Shown piece by piece: positions 21,776 through 28,402 of a DNA stretch of 33,798 nucleotides. The stretch's first letter is position 1. Every line of letters starts with the position of its first letter. The DNA comes from JACDAN01 sp050698015 (GTDB lineage: Bacteria; Actinomycetota; Thermoleophilia; Gaiellales; Gaiellaceae), in the NCBI GenBank assembly GCA_050698015.1, contig JBOHAU010000068.1, forward strand, positions 1 to 33,798. Reading direction: 5' to 3'. Under the pieces are notes generated by a model that did no database searches, was not told the DNA's origin, and saw only the letters and a program-made list of their open reading frames with translations. The translations under genes and the position numbers were made by a program.

Positions 21776-22788
21776 ACCTCGAGCTCGACTGGGCGCAGCG
21801 GGAGCCTGAGCTCCTCGCCGTTGCGGATCACCGTCGCCGTCGCCGTCGCTCCGATCAGGTCGTCGACCATCAGGCGCTGGAGATCGTCGACGCCTTCGAT
21901 CGTCACGCCGTCGAGCGCGACGATCAGGTCCTCCGGTCGAAGACCCGCCAGGGCCGCCGGGCTGCCTTCGGCGACCTCGACGATCTCGACGGCGCTGTCC
22001 CGCTCGAGCTGAGCGGCTAGCCGAGGCGGCAGCGGGCGCGAGCCGCCGGCGATCCCGATGTAGGCGCGCCGGAACCGTCCCTGGCTCATCAGCGCTCCGA
22101 CGATCTTGCGCGTCGTCGAGTCGATCGGAACCGCGAGCCCGAGACCGATGCCGGCAACAGCCGTGTTGATCCCGACCACACGTCCCTGGCCGTCGGAGAG
22201 CGCACCTCCCGAGTTGCCCGGGTTCAGCGCGGCGTCGGTCTGGATCACGTTCTCTACGAGCCGGTACTGCCGGCGTGTCCGAACCGGAAGCGAGCGTCCC
22301 AGCGCGGAAACGACGCCTGCAGTGACGGACCCGGCGAAGCCGTTCGGGTTCCCGATCGCGACGACGAGCTGGCCGACGCGAAGGTGCTCGGCGTCCCCAA
22401 GCTCCGCAGGCTCGACGTCACTCGCATCGAGTCGGAGGACGGCGAGGTCGGAGAGCGGGTCCGAGCCGACGATCTCGAACGCCAGCTCGCGGCCGTCGAC
22501 GAACGATGCTTGACCGGAGCCGTCGGTCCGCTCGACGACGTGCGCCGAGGTGAGCATGAAGCCGTCGGGGGTGATCGCGACGCCGCTGCCGGCGCCGTCG
22601 AGCCGGCGGCCCCCGCGCACGCGACGCGAGACGCGGAGGTTGCCGACGGAGGGCGAGAGCCGCTCGGCGACGCCCATGACGACGCGCGAGTAGGCGTCGA
22701 GCGCCTCACCTTCGGTCGGGAGCTGGGTCGCAGTGGAGCGCTGGTTTTCGGCGTGTCGTTCGGCGCGGACGAGCTTCAGAGAGGCCAC
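21772..22788 (-). CDS. HtrA/DegP-like serine protease with PDZ domain, no signal peptide
   Basis: A 338-residue trypsin-like protease with the catalytic triad H83 (T-S-A-H-V-V), D114 (L-S-D-L-A-V-L) and S193 (G-N-S-G-G-A-L), followed by a PDZ domain (about residues 245-335) containing G-S-P-A-A-L-A-G-L-R-P-E-D-L-I. HtrA proteins normally act outside the cytoplasmic membrane in protein quality control, but no signal peptide or membrane helix precedes the protease domain here, so it is predicted cytoplasmic. The GTG at 22788 is favoured by a TACCTT hexamer 6 bases upstream; the frame is open to an earlier start at 22851, which adds only basic, low-complexity residues. It is convergent with the GerW-like gene. 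Confidence 0.9.
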   Translation of the reverse strand: MASLKLVRAERHAENQRSTATQLPTEGEALDAYSRVVMGVAERLSPSVGNLRVSRRVRGGRRLDGAGSGVAITPDGFMLTSAHVVERTDGSGQASFVDGRELAFEIVGSDPLSDLAVLRLDASDVEPAELGDAEHLRVGQLVVAIGNPNGFAGSVTAGVVSALGRSLPVRTRRQYRLVENVIQTDAALNPGNSGGALSDGQGRVVGINTAVAGIGLGLAVPIDSTTRKIVGALMSQGRFRRAYIGIAGGSRPLPPRLAAQLERDSAVEIVEVAEGSPAALAGLRPEDLIVALDGVTIEGVDDLQRLMVDDLIGATATATVIRNGEELRLPLRPVELEV

Positions 22789-22794
22789 GGGGCC

Positions 22795-22800
22795 AAGGTA
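22795..22800 (-). promoter_or_regulatory. Putative -10 element (TACCTT) for the HtrA-like gene
   Basis: Minus-strand TACCTT ends 6 bases before the GTG at 22788, as for other leaderless candidates here. Confidence 0.5.
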
Positions 22801-22840
22801 GCTCGGCGGTGCCAGTCTGCGTCGGGCGCGGGCCGCGAAG

Positions 22841-22866
22841 CGGACCCCCACCCACCCGGGGGACCG
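22841..22866. promoter_or_regulatory. Inverted repeat in a divergent promoter region
   Basis: CGGACCCCC (22841-22849) pairs with GGGGGACCG (22858-22866) except for one A-A mismatch, across an 8-base loop. It lies in the 145-base region between the HtrA-like gene and the PaaG-like gene and could be an operator; no regulator is identified. The rest of this spacer shows no other clear feature. Confidence 0.35.
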
Positions 22867-22933
22867 AACCCACGTTTAAGGCTAGTGGTGGGCTGTGCGC
22901 GGCCTCGGGCCGAGAATGCGCCAAGATTGCGTC

Positions 22934-23704
22934 ATGGCCGAGGTAGAGACCAGCCGGGACGGCGCCGTCTTCACGATCACGCTCAACCGGCCCGACGTCC
23001 TCAACGCCTTCAACAGAGCGATGCACGACGGGCTGGCCGCGGCGCTCAAGGAGGCTCGTGACCCAGAGGTCAGGGCAGTGGTCGTCACGGGCGCCGGACG
23101 CGGCTTCTGCGTCGGTCAGGACCTGACCGAGTTCCGAGAAGCCCCCGGCGACATCGCCGACCGTCTCCGCGGGAGCTATCACCCGAACGTGCTCGCCGTG
23201 CGGGCGCTCGAGAAGCCGGTGATCGCGTCCGTCAACGGGCCTGCTGCCGGCGCGGGTCTTTCATTCGCGACGGCGTGCGACCTCCGGATCGCCGCCGACT
23301 CGGCGAGCTTCGTGCCCGCCTTCATCAACATCGGCCTCATCCCCGACTCGGGTGGGACCTTCTTCATCGCCCGCCTGCTCGGCCCTGCGCGGGCCTTCGA
23401 GTGGATGACCTCCGGGCGGCGGCTGACAGCCGCAGACGCTCAGGAGTGGGGACTCGTTTCGGAGGTGGTCGAGGCCGATCGCCTCGCGGCCCGAACCGCC
23501 GAGCTCGCCGCCTCGCTCGCGGCGATGCCGACACGCGCGGTCGGGATGACGAAGCGCCTCTTCGCCGCCGCACCGACGAACTCGCTGGACGAGCAGCTGG
23601 AGCTGGAGGCTCAGCTCCAGACGGCGGCGACGCAAACCGAGGACTTCAGGGAAGGCGTCACCGCCTTCCTTGAAAAGCGCGATCCGCAGTTCAAGGGCCG
23701 TTAG
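22934..23704 (+). CDS. paaG: PaaG-like enoyl-CoA isomerase
   Basis: A 256-residue crotonase-fold enzyme resembling PaaG, which isomerises the ring-epoxide of phenylacetyl-CoA to the oxepin and also shifts double bonds later in that pathway. The first glutamate of hydratases is replaced (G-P-A-A-G-A-G-L-S-F-A-T-A-C-D), and the segment I-G-L-I-P-D-S-G-G-T-F-F holds the aspartate used by PaaG. The C-terminal E-D-F-R-E-G-V-T-A-F-L-E-K-R-D-P-Q-F-K-G-R is typical. The epoxidase genes paaABCD at the right end of the window support the role, though about 8 kb away. The ATG at 22934 is preferred; a GTG at 22895 is also in frame. Its stop overlaps the stop of the convergent methyltransferase. Confidence 0.82.
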   Translation: MAEVETSRDGAVFTITLNRPDVLNAFNRAMHDGLAAALKEARDPEVRAVVVTGAGRGFCVGQDLTEFREAPGDIADRLRGSYHPNVLAVRALEKPVIASVNGPAAGAGLSFATACDLRIAADSASFVPAFINIGLIPDSGGTFFIARLLGPARAFEWMTSGRRLTAADAQEWGLVSEVVEADRLAARTAELAASLAAMPTRAVGMTKRLFAAAPTNSLDEQLELEAQLQTAATQTEDFREGVTAFLEKRDPQFKGR

Positions 23705-24564
23705 CCCGGCTTGACCGCTGAGAGATAGGCGCTGCCCATGCGCCAAACCCCGCGTCCCTGCTCGACCGCCGGCCGAAGCTCGGCGACGAGACGCTCGCGC
23801 TCTTCGGGTGTCAGTGCCTGCTCCATCGCCTCGGCCAGCGTCGGGATCTTGGGATTCCCCGAGCTGTGTAGGGCTGACTCCCAGCCTCTCGGCTCGAGCG
23901 GCTTGACTTCGGCCACGTAGTCGAGCTCGATGGGGAAGAAGCCCGCAGCTTCGGCGAGCGCGATCAGGTCACGCTCGTCGAAGTCGAGCATCGGATCCTC
24001 CAGACCCTGGAAGCTCTCTTCCAGCGCGGTCACCTTCGCCATCAAGGTTGCGGCCTGGTCCTCGAGCGTGAACCCCCACGTGCCGTGGCGCTCCTCCATC
24101 CCGAACCGGTTGATCGGCTCGAAGATCGAGATCCGGCCGCCGGGCCGCAGCACCCGGTGGAACTCGGCGAACGCCCGGGCTTTGTCCTTGACGTAGATGA
24201 GCACCGAGCGCGTCGTGACAACGTCCACCGATCGATCGGGCAGCGCGCCGAGATCCTCTGCGGGCGCCTCGACAAAGCGGCAGCGCTCGAACACGCCGGC
24301 CCTCGCTGCGATCTCTCGGCAGTCGTCGAGCAGCGGCGCCGAAACGTCGGCGAACACGACCTCGCCAGCACCGCGCTCGAGCGCGCCGAAGCCGATCAGC
24401 CCGTTGCCGCAACCCACATCGAGCAGGGTCTCGCCCGGCTGCAGCGCGGCTCGGTCGAGCACCTTGTCGCGAACGGCGCCGAGCTGCTCGAGCATCCGCG
24501 CCTCGTAGGCGGCGTCGCCGCCCGTCCTCCGGGTACGGATCCAGTCGGCCCAGCAGTCGCTCAT
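23701..24564 (-). CDS. Class I SAM-dependent methyltransferase
   Basis: A 287-residue methyltransferase with the SAM-binding motif L-L-D-V-G-C-G-N-G-L-I-G near residue 50, an acidic loop V-V-F-A-D-V-S, D-V-V-T-T-R-S-V-L-I-Y-V (motif IV region) and F-H-R-V-L-R-P-G-G-R-I-S-I-F-E-P. This is the UbiE/COG2226-like arrangement, with an extra helical C-terminal domain of about 110 residues. The substrate is unknown. The ATG overlaps the stop of the zinc-ribbon membrane protein gene (ATGA), so it is the third gene of an operon begun by an XRE regulator. Confidence 0.87.
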   Translation of the reverse strand: MSDCWADWIRTRRTGGDAAYEARMLEQLGAVRDKVLDRAALQPGETLLDVGCGNGLIGFGALERGAGEVVFADVSAPLLDDCREIAARAGVFERCRFVEAPAEDLGALPDRSVDVVTTRSVLIYVKDKARAFAEFHRVLRPGGRISIFEPINRFGMEERHGTWGFTLEDQAATLMAKVTALEESFQGLEDPMLDFDERDLIALAEAAGFFPIELDYVAEVKPLEPRGWESALHSSGNPKIPTLAEAMEQALTPEERERLVAELRPAVEQGRGVWRMGSAYLSAVKPG

Positions 24565-25469
24565 GTTGCACCGCATGCGCCGCAATAGAGGACGCCGACT
24601 CGCCGATCGGCTCCGCACTCCCCGCAAGCGGCGACGACCTGGCGGCCACACCCCTCGCAGCGATGGTTCCCGCGAACGGGGTAGCCGCAAGACGGACACT
24701 CACGTTTTCGCACGCGGCGCTGCGGGATGCGGCGCGTGAGGTACCGCTGGAGTCCCGCGAAGGCGAGTAACGTCAGACCGATCCCGAACAGCGCGAGGAA
24801 GAGCGGCCCCAGCTCGAGTGGGTCGACGTAGTCGGTGATGTAGTCCCCGGCGAGAACGAGCGCGAGGATCGCGGCATAGGCGACGACCGCGACCGCGACC
24901 GCGAAGTAGCGGGATCCGCGCCGCCGCAGAACTGCGAGCAGCCAGTAGCCGATCCCGAGCGACAGCGCAATGAACGCGAGCCGTAAGAGGAACGTGATCA
25001 GCTCGCGCCGGTCCTGCCTTTGCTCGTACTCGCCTTCCATTCGCCGATAAGCGCGGTCCGCGGCCGGCTGTGCTGCGTCCACGGCCCGTTGCGCCGTCCG
25101 GACGTCACGCTGCGCACGGCGGAACCTCGCTTGCGCCTGCTCGTATGCACGCTCGAGCCCCGGTGCGGACCGGCCCGCGTCGAGCGCCGTCCGGTAGGCC
25201 TCGCGACGGAGCTCGAGGTTGTCACGCGCCGCCGCCGAGCTCTGGGTCGCGGCGTCCAGGCTCGCGTTGGCTTCCTCGAAGCGAGCAAGCGCTGCTCGCT
25301 CGTCCGCAGTCGGCTGGACTTGCTCGACACCGACTGCCGCCCGCACCTCGTCGTCGATCCGCTGGTACGTCCAGACGCCGCCGATCAGGAGGAAGATCAC
25401 CAGGACGACCGTCAGTAGCTTCTCGCTCCTCGTCGTCTGGATCTCCTCGACCTCGACCCGTGTGCTCAT
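24561..25469 (-). CDS. Membrane protein with external coiled coil and C-terminal double zinc ribbon
   Basis: A 302-residue protein. A first hydrophobic helix at about residues 18-36 is followed by a long charged helical segment (about 55-150) rich in A, R, E and Q with heptad character, probably a coiled coil outside the membrane. Three further helices (about 157-250) lead to a cytoplasmic C-terminus with two zinc ribbons: C-P-S-C-G...C-E-G-C-G and C-G-E-C-G...C-G-A-C-G. The family is not recognised. It sits between an XRE regulator (ATGA overlap) and a methyltransferase (ATGA overlap), so the three are made together. A sensor or scaffold function is possible but unproven. Confidence 0.8.
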   Translation of the reverse strand: MSTRVEVEEIQTTRSEKLLTVVLVIFLLIGGVWTYQRIDDEVRAAVGVEQVQPTADERAALARFEEANASLDAATQSSAAARDNLELRREAYRTALDAGRSAPGLERAYEQAQARFRRAQRDVRTAQRAVDAAQPAADRAYRRMEGEYEQRQDRRELITFLLRLAFIALSLGIGYWLLAVLRRRGSRYFAVAVAVVAYAAILALVLAGDYITDYVDPLELGPLFLALFGIGLTLLAFAGLQRYLTRRIPQRRVRKRECPSCGYPVRGNHRCEGCGRQVVAACGECGADRRVGVLYCGACGAT

Positions 25470-25744
25470 CTCGAGCCCCCCTTCGTCCTCGGTCTCAGCT
25501 CGACCTCGAGCTCGCAGTCGAGCGCGCTCGCAATGCGCAGGAGCGTGTCGATCCTCGGCGGTCGCCCGCCGGACTCGAGACGGGCGATCGCGGACTGCGT
25601 CGTGCCGGTCAGCTCCGCCAGCTCCGCCTGCGAAAGCCCCAGGGCGCGCCGTCGGTTGACGACCTGCTCCGCGATCCGCGCGAAGAACCAGCCGTCTTCG
25701 CCGGCGTGCGCGAGTCGCTCGCGGACCCGTTCGATCTTCCTCAT
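25466..25744 (-). CDS. XRE-family transcriptional regulator
   Basis: A 92-residue DNA-binding protein with one Cro/C1-type helix-turn-helix: V-V-N-R-R-R-A-L-G-L-S-Q-A-E-L-A-E-L-T-G-T-T-Q-S-A-I-A-R-L-E-S-G at about residues 28-59. It resembles HigA-like antitoxin regulators, but no toxin gene is beside it. It heads the operon with the zinc-ribbon membrane protein and methyltransferase. The region just upstream holds a perfect TATAAT inside a GCTATAATAGC palindrome plus a further half-site, a likely autoregulatory operator. No ribosome binding site is present and the ATG follows the -10 by 12 bases, so the leader is very short. Confidence 0.9.
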   Translation of the reverse strand: MRKIERVRERLAHAGEDGWFFARIAEQVVNRRRALGLSQAELAELTGTTQSAIARLESGGRPPRIDTLLRIASALDCELEVELRPRTKGGSR

Positions 25745-25753
25745 CGCAACTCT

Positions 25754-25774
25754 GCTATTATAGCAAAGAAGCTA
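25754..25774 (-). promoter_or_regulatory. TATAAT promoter with overlapping palindromic operator for the XRE operon
   Basis: Minus strand: TATAAT at 25762-25757 is embedded in GCTATAATAGC (25754-25764). A further TAGC at 25771-25774 faces a GCTA at 25761-25764 across six bases, giving three TAGC/GCTA half-sites in a row. The adjacent XRE protein is the natural binder. The site overlaps the last codon of the SelW-like gene. This is the most AT-rich stretch in the neighbourhood. No good -35 box is visible. Confidence 0.65.
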
Positions 25775-25990
25775 TTTCTGCAGCGCGCTGAGGATCTCTT
25801 CGTGCTCGGGGAAGCGGCCCGTCTCGTGCTTGGAGAAGACGAGCTCCCCGTCGCGCAGCACGTCGAACTGGCCGTTCGTGCCCGGAATGTCCCGGGCAGG
25901 AATCCCCTTCGCGTTCAACTCGGCCGCGAGACTCGCGGCCCGCTCGTCGTAGCCAGCTCAGGTGGGGCAGTAGTAGATCTCGACGGCCAC
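25772..25990 (-). CDS. SelW/Rdx-type thioredoxin-like protein with in-frame TGA (probable selenoprotein)
   Basis: Reading through one TGA (25960-25958) gives 72 residues from GTG at 25990 to TAG at 25772. The N-terminus is V-E-I-Y-Y-C-P-T-U-A-G-Y, where U is the TGA codon at position 11, exactly the second redox residue of the CxxC/CxxU motif in the SelW/Rdx family. The rest fits the family: an amphipathic helix, P-G-T-N-G-Q-F-D-V, D-G-E-L-V-F-S-K and G-R-F-P-E. No other stop or frame break occurs. A TAGGCT promoter hexamer lies 7 bases before the start, and a SECIS-like hairpin follows the TGA. An in-frame GTG at 26023 is an alternative start. It could instead be a pseudogene, but the position of the only stop argues for selenocysteine. 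Family members are small thiol-redox proteins. Confidence 0.75.
25922..25940 (-). promoter_or_regulatory. SECIS-like stem-loop downstream of the TGA codon
   Basis: On the minus strand, GGCCGCG and CGCGGCC form a 7-bp stem around AGTCT, beginning 17 bases (counting the extra G, 16-18) after the TGA. An A-U pair can close the loop to GUC. Bacterial SECIS elements have a short apical loop with a G among its first bases, placed about 16-37 bases after the UGA; this hairpin fits. GC-rich codons can form such stems by chance, so it supports rather than proves recoding. Confidence 0.55.
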
Positions 25991-25997
25991 GTCGCAG

Positions 25998-26003
25998 AGC
26001 CTA
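25998..26003 (-). promoter_or_regulatory. Putative -10 element (TAGGCT) for the SelW-like gene
   Basis: Minus-strand TAGGCT ends 7 bases before the GTG at 25990 and supports that start and the reality of the gene. It lies in the 38-base region shared with the divergent MFS transporter. Confidence 0.5.
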
Positions 26004-26014
26004 CCCGCGCCCTT

Positions 26015-26020
26015 TAGCTT
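26015..26020 (+). promoter_or_regulatory. Putative -10 element (TAGCTT) for the MFS transporter
   Basis: TAGCTT ends 8 bases before the GTG at 26029. No Shine-Dalgarno sequence is seen. Confidence 0.45.
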
Positions 26021-26028
26021 CACGCCTC

Positions 26029-27372
26029 GTGAGCGTCTCGCCTCGGCTTCGGATCGCCCTCTTCGGCCTCGCCGTCGGGATCGTGCTCGCCGACTCGTCC
26101 GTCGTCACGATCGCCCTCCCGGAGATCCTGGCCCGCTACGACGTCGACGTCGAGACGCTCGCCTGGGCGTTGACCTCGTTCAATCTCGGGCTCGCGGTCG
26201 CGGCGCTGCCGGCCGCGTACGTCGCTCGGCCGCGCCCGCGGCCCATCTTCGCCACGGGCGTGGTCGTGTTCGCATCGGCCTCGATCATGTGCGCCGTCGC
26301 TCCGTCGTTCGCCGTGCTCGTCGCCGCACGGGCCGTCCAGGGGATTGCGGGTGCCGCAGTCGTCTGCGCGGCGCTCGACTTCCTGATTGCCGCGACACCT
26401 ACGAGCGCGCGGGCGGTTCGGCTCTGGGCGCTGGCCGGGATCCTCGGGGCCGCCCTCGGGCCCGCCGCCGGGGGCGCACTTACCCAGCTGGTCGGCTGGG
26501 AGGCGATCTTCGCCGTTCAGGCGCCGCTGATGGTCGTCACCCTGGCGGCGCTGGCGGGCGTGCGCCTCGCGCCTCCCCTCCGGCCGGCCGGACGGCCGCA
26601 CCTCGGCGCCAATGCGGCGCTGATGCTCGTCTCGGGAGCACTCGTCGCCGCGCTCTTCCTGCTCGTGATCCTGCTGATCAACGGCTGGAGGCTGGAGCCG
26701 CTGGTTGCCGCGGCGGTCGTCACGGTGATGCCGATCGCAGCGTTGGTCGCAGTCCGCTTCGGCCCCGCAATCACACACCTGTGGGCGCGGGCGGCTTCTG
26801 GTGCGATCCTGATCTCAGGAGGTCTCGCCGCCCTCGCCTGGCTTCCCGAAGCCGGCGCCGCATGGACGATCCCTCCTCAGCTCGCCGTCGGGGCCGGGCT
26901 CGGCCTCGCGCTGTCGGCGCTCACCGAGCGAGCCCTTGCCGGTCGGCCGTCGCCGGCGATTCACGGCGGGTGGACGATCGCAGCGCGTCATGCCGGGGTC
27001 GTGCTCGGCCTGCTCGTGCTTACCCCGATCTTCACGACCGACCTGGAGCAAGCGAGGGACGAGGCACTCGCGGCCGGCACGTCGTTCGTGCTCGACAGCC
27101 GAGTGCCGCCGAGGGAGAAGATCGGCATCGCGCGCGACATCCTCGTCGCGGTGGACGAAGCCGACGAGGAAGCGCGCGTCCCCGATGTCGCCGAAATCGT
27201 CAGTGACCGAGGCGACGATCGGGCGCACGCGGACCTAGCCGGCGCTCTTCAGGAGCAGCTCGATCGGGCGGCCACGAATGCGTTTTCGCGTTCTTTCCTG
27301 GTCGCGGCCCTGATCGCGCTGGCCGCGCTCGTCCCGATCCTCTTCGGGCGGCGGGAGGCGGTGCCCGAATGA
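26029..27372 (+). CDS. MFS transporter (DHA2-like) with a late extracytoplasmic insertion
   Basis: A 447-residue transporter with about 12-14 hydrophobic helices. The start L-A-D-S-S-V-V-T-I-A-L-P-E-I resembles the first-helix motif (D-x-x-V-V-x-x-A-L-P) of 14-helix DHA2 drug exporters, and R-A-V-Q-G-I-A-G-A-A occurs in helix 4. Between the last two helices is a charged stretch of roughly 85 residues (about 345-425) rich in D, E, A and R, unlike most family members. The gene overlaps the next one (a small exported protein) in ATGA, so the transporter and that protein may form a complex. Substrate unknown. It is divergent from the SelW-like gene. Confidence 0.82.
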   Translation: MSVSPRLRIALFGLAVGIVLADSSVVTIALPEILARYDVDVETLAWALTSFNLGLAVAALPAAYVARPRPRPIFATGVVVFASASIMCAVAPSFAVLVAARAVQGIAGAAVVCAALDFLIAATPTSARAVRLWALAGILGAALGPAAGGALTQLVGWEAIFAVQAPLMVVTLAALAGVRLAPPLRPAGRPHLGANAALMLVSGALVAALFLLVILLINGWRLEPLVAAAVVTVMPIAALVAVRFGPAITHLWARAASGAILISGGLAALAWLPEAGAAWTIPPQLAVGAGLGLALSALTERALAGRPSPAIHGGWTIAARHAGVVLGLLVLTPIFTTDLEQARDEALAAGTSFVLDSRVPPREKIGIARDILVAVDEADEEARVPDVAEIVSDRGDDRAHADLAGALQEQLDRAATNAFSRSFLVAALIALAALVPILFGRREAVPE

Positions 27373-27812
27373 GGGCTGTCGTCGCCGCCGCAGCAGTGGC
27401 GGCCGCGCTGGTCGTCACATATCTCGCGCTGGGCGGCGCCTCCTACGCGCCTGCCAAGACGGCCGACCCGTGCGCGCCGCGCGAATGGCGCGAGCCGCGC
27501 GGCCTCGAGGCGGTCTTCGAGCAGATCGTCCTGTCCGCGCTCGACGGCGCGGCCTGCGAGCTTGGCGTTACGCGCGAGGACGTGGTGCTCGCGCTCGAGA
27601 GCCGCGAGTCGCGCGCCCGCTTCGCCCGCGAACACCGAATCGGGAACGACGAGCTGGAGAAGCTCACCCGCGCGGGCCTCGTTCGTGCGATCACCGACGC
27701 CGAGCGTGCCACCGCGCTCGATCCCGAATTGGCCGACGTCCTCCGCGGGATCGCCCGCCGAGTTCCGGTCTCCCAGCTGCTCGGCCTTCTCGATCTCCTG
27801 CCAGGCGAGTAG
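27369..27812 (+). CDS. Exported hypothetical protein coupled to the MFS transporter
   Basis: A 147-residue protein with an N-terminal signal peptide or anchor (V-V-A-A-A-A-V-A-A-A-L-V-V-T-Y-L-A-L) and a helical, charged mature part containing two cysteines (at about 35 and 63) that could form a disulfide. No known domain is recognised. Its ATG overlaps the MFS stop by 4 bases, giving translational coupling; a role as partner of the extended extracytoplasmic loop of that transporter is a reasonable guess. Its TAG stop forms the beginning of the TAGAGT hexamer before lemA. Confidence 0.75.
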   Translation: MRAVVAAAAVAAALVVTYLALGGASYAPAKTADPCAPREWREPRGLEAVFEQIVLSALDGAACELGVTREDVVLALESRESRARFAREHRIGNDELEKLTRAGLVRAITDAERATALDPELADVLRGIARRVPVSQLLGLLDLLPGE

Positions 27813-27815
27813 AGT
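27810..27815 (+). promoter_or_regulatory. Putative -10 element (TAGAGT) for the LemA gene
   Basis: TAGAGT ends 6 bases before the GTG at 27822 and begins with the stop codon of the preceding gene. No ribosome binding site is present. Confidence 0.5.
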
Positions 27816-27821
27816 CGCGCC

Positions 27822-28397
27822 GTGGTCTGGCTGATCGCGCTGCTCGTGCTGGTCGCGCTCGTCGCGATTATCTTGGTCGTCCTCTACAACCGATTCGTCA
27901 GGCTCCGGAACCGCGTCGACAACGCCTGGGCTCAAATCGAGGTTCAGCTCAAGCGGCGGTGGGATCTGATCCCGAATCTCGTCGAGACCGTCAAGGGGTA
28001 CGCCGCCCACGAGCGCGAGACGTTCCAGAACGTGACCGAGGCGCGGGCCGCCGCGCAGCGGGCGCAGTCGCCGGCCGAGTCGGCGGAGGCGGAAGGGTTT
28101 CTGAGTCAGGCGCTCGGGCGCCTGTTTGCGGTCGCCGAGGCGTATCCGGAGCTGCAGGCTGACGAGAACTTCCGGCAGCTACAGGACGAGCTCGCCGAAA
28201 CGGAGAACCGGATCGCAGTCTCGCGGCAGGTCTACAACGACACGGTGCTGACCTTCAACAACGCGATCCAGACCGTTCCGGGCGTCTTCGTCGCCGGCCC
28301 CTTCGGCTTTGACAAGCGAGAGTTCTTCGACGTCGAAGACGACGCGCAGCGCGAGCCGCCCCAGGTCAGCTTCACGCCGGGCGCCCCCGCGAGCTGA
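27822..28397 (+). CDS. lemA: LemA family protein
   Basis: A 191-residue LemA protein: one N-terminal membrane helix (about residues 2-22) and a four-helix-bundle domain outside the cell. The family hallmarks are all visible: Y-N-R-F-V-R-L-R-N-R-V-D-N-A-W-A-Q-I-E-V-Q-L-K-R-R-W-D-L-I-P-N-L-V with the long conserved helix (given here across positions 21-53), the L-S-Q-A-L-G-R-L segment, and E-N-R-I-A-V-S-R-Q-V-Y-N-D-T-V followed by F-N. The function of LemA is not settled. It is followed after 5 bases by a DUF2207 protein, a pairing common in bacteria. Confidence 0.95.
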   Translation: MVWLIALLVLVALVAIILVVLYNRFVRLRNRVDNAWAQIEVQLKRRWDLIPNLVETVKGYAAHERETFQNVTEARAAAQRAQSPAESAEAEGFLSQALGRLFAVAEAYPELQADENFRQLQDELAETENRIAVSRQVYNDTVLTFNNAIQTVPGVFVAGPFGFDKREFFDVEDDAQREPPQVSFTPGAPAS

Positions 28398-28402
28398 CCC
28401 TC

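Noticed and set aside
25466..25744. HigBA-type toxin-antitoxin module
   Set aside because: The XRE protein resembles HigA, but neither neighbour resembles a RelE/HigB toxin.
25772..25990. Treating the SelW-like frame as a decayed pseudogene
   Set aside because: The only stop falls on the known selenocysteine position, no other damage is seen, and promoter and hairpin are in place. It is not excluded, only less likely.
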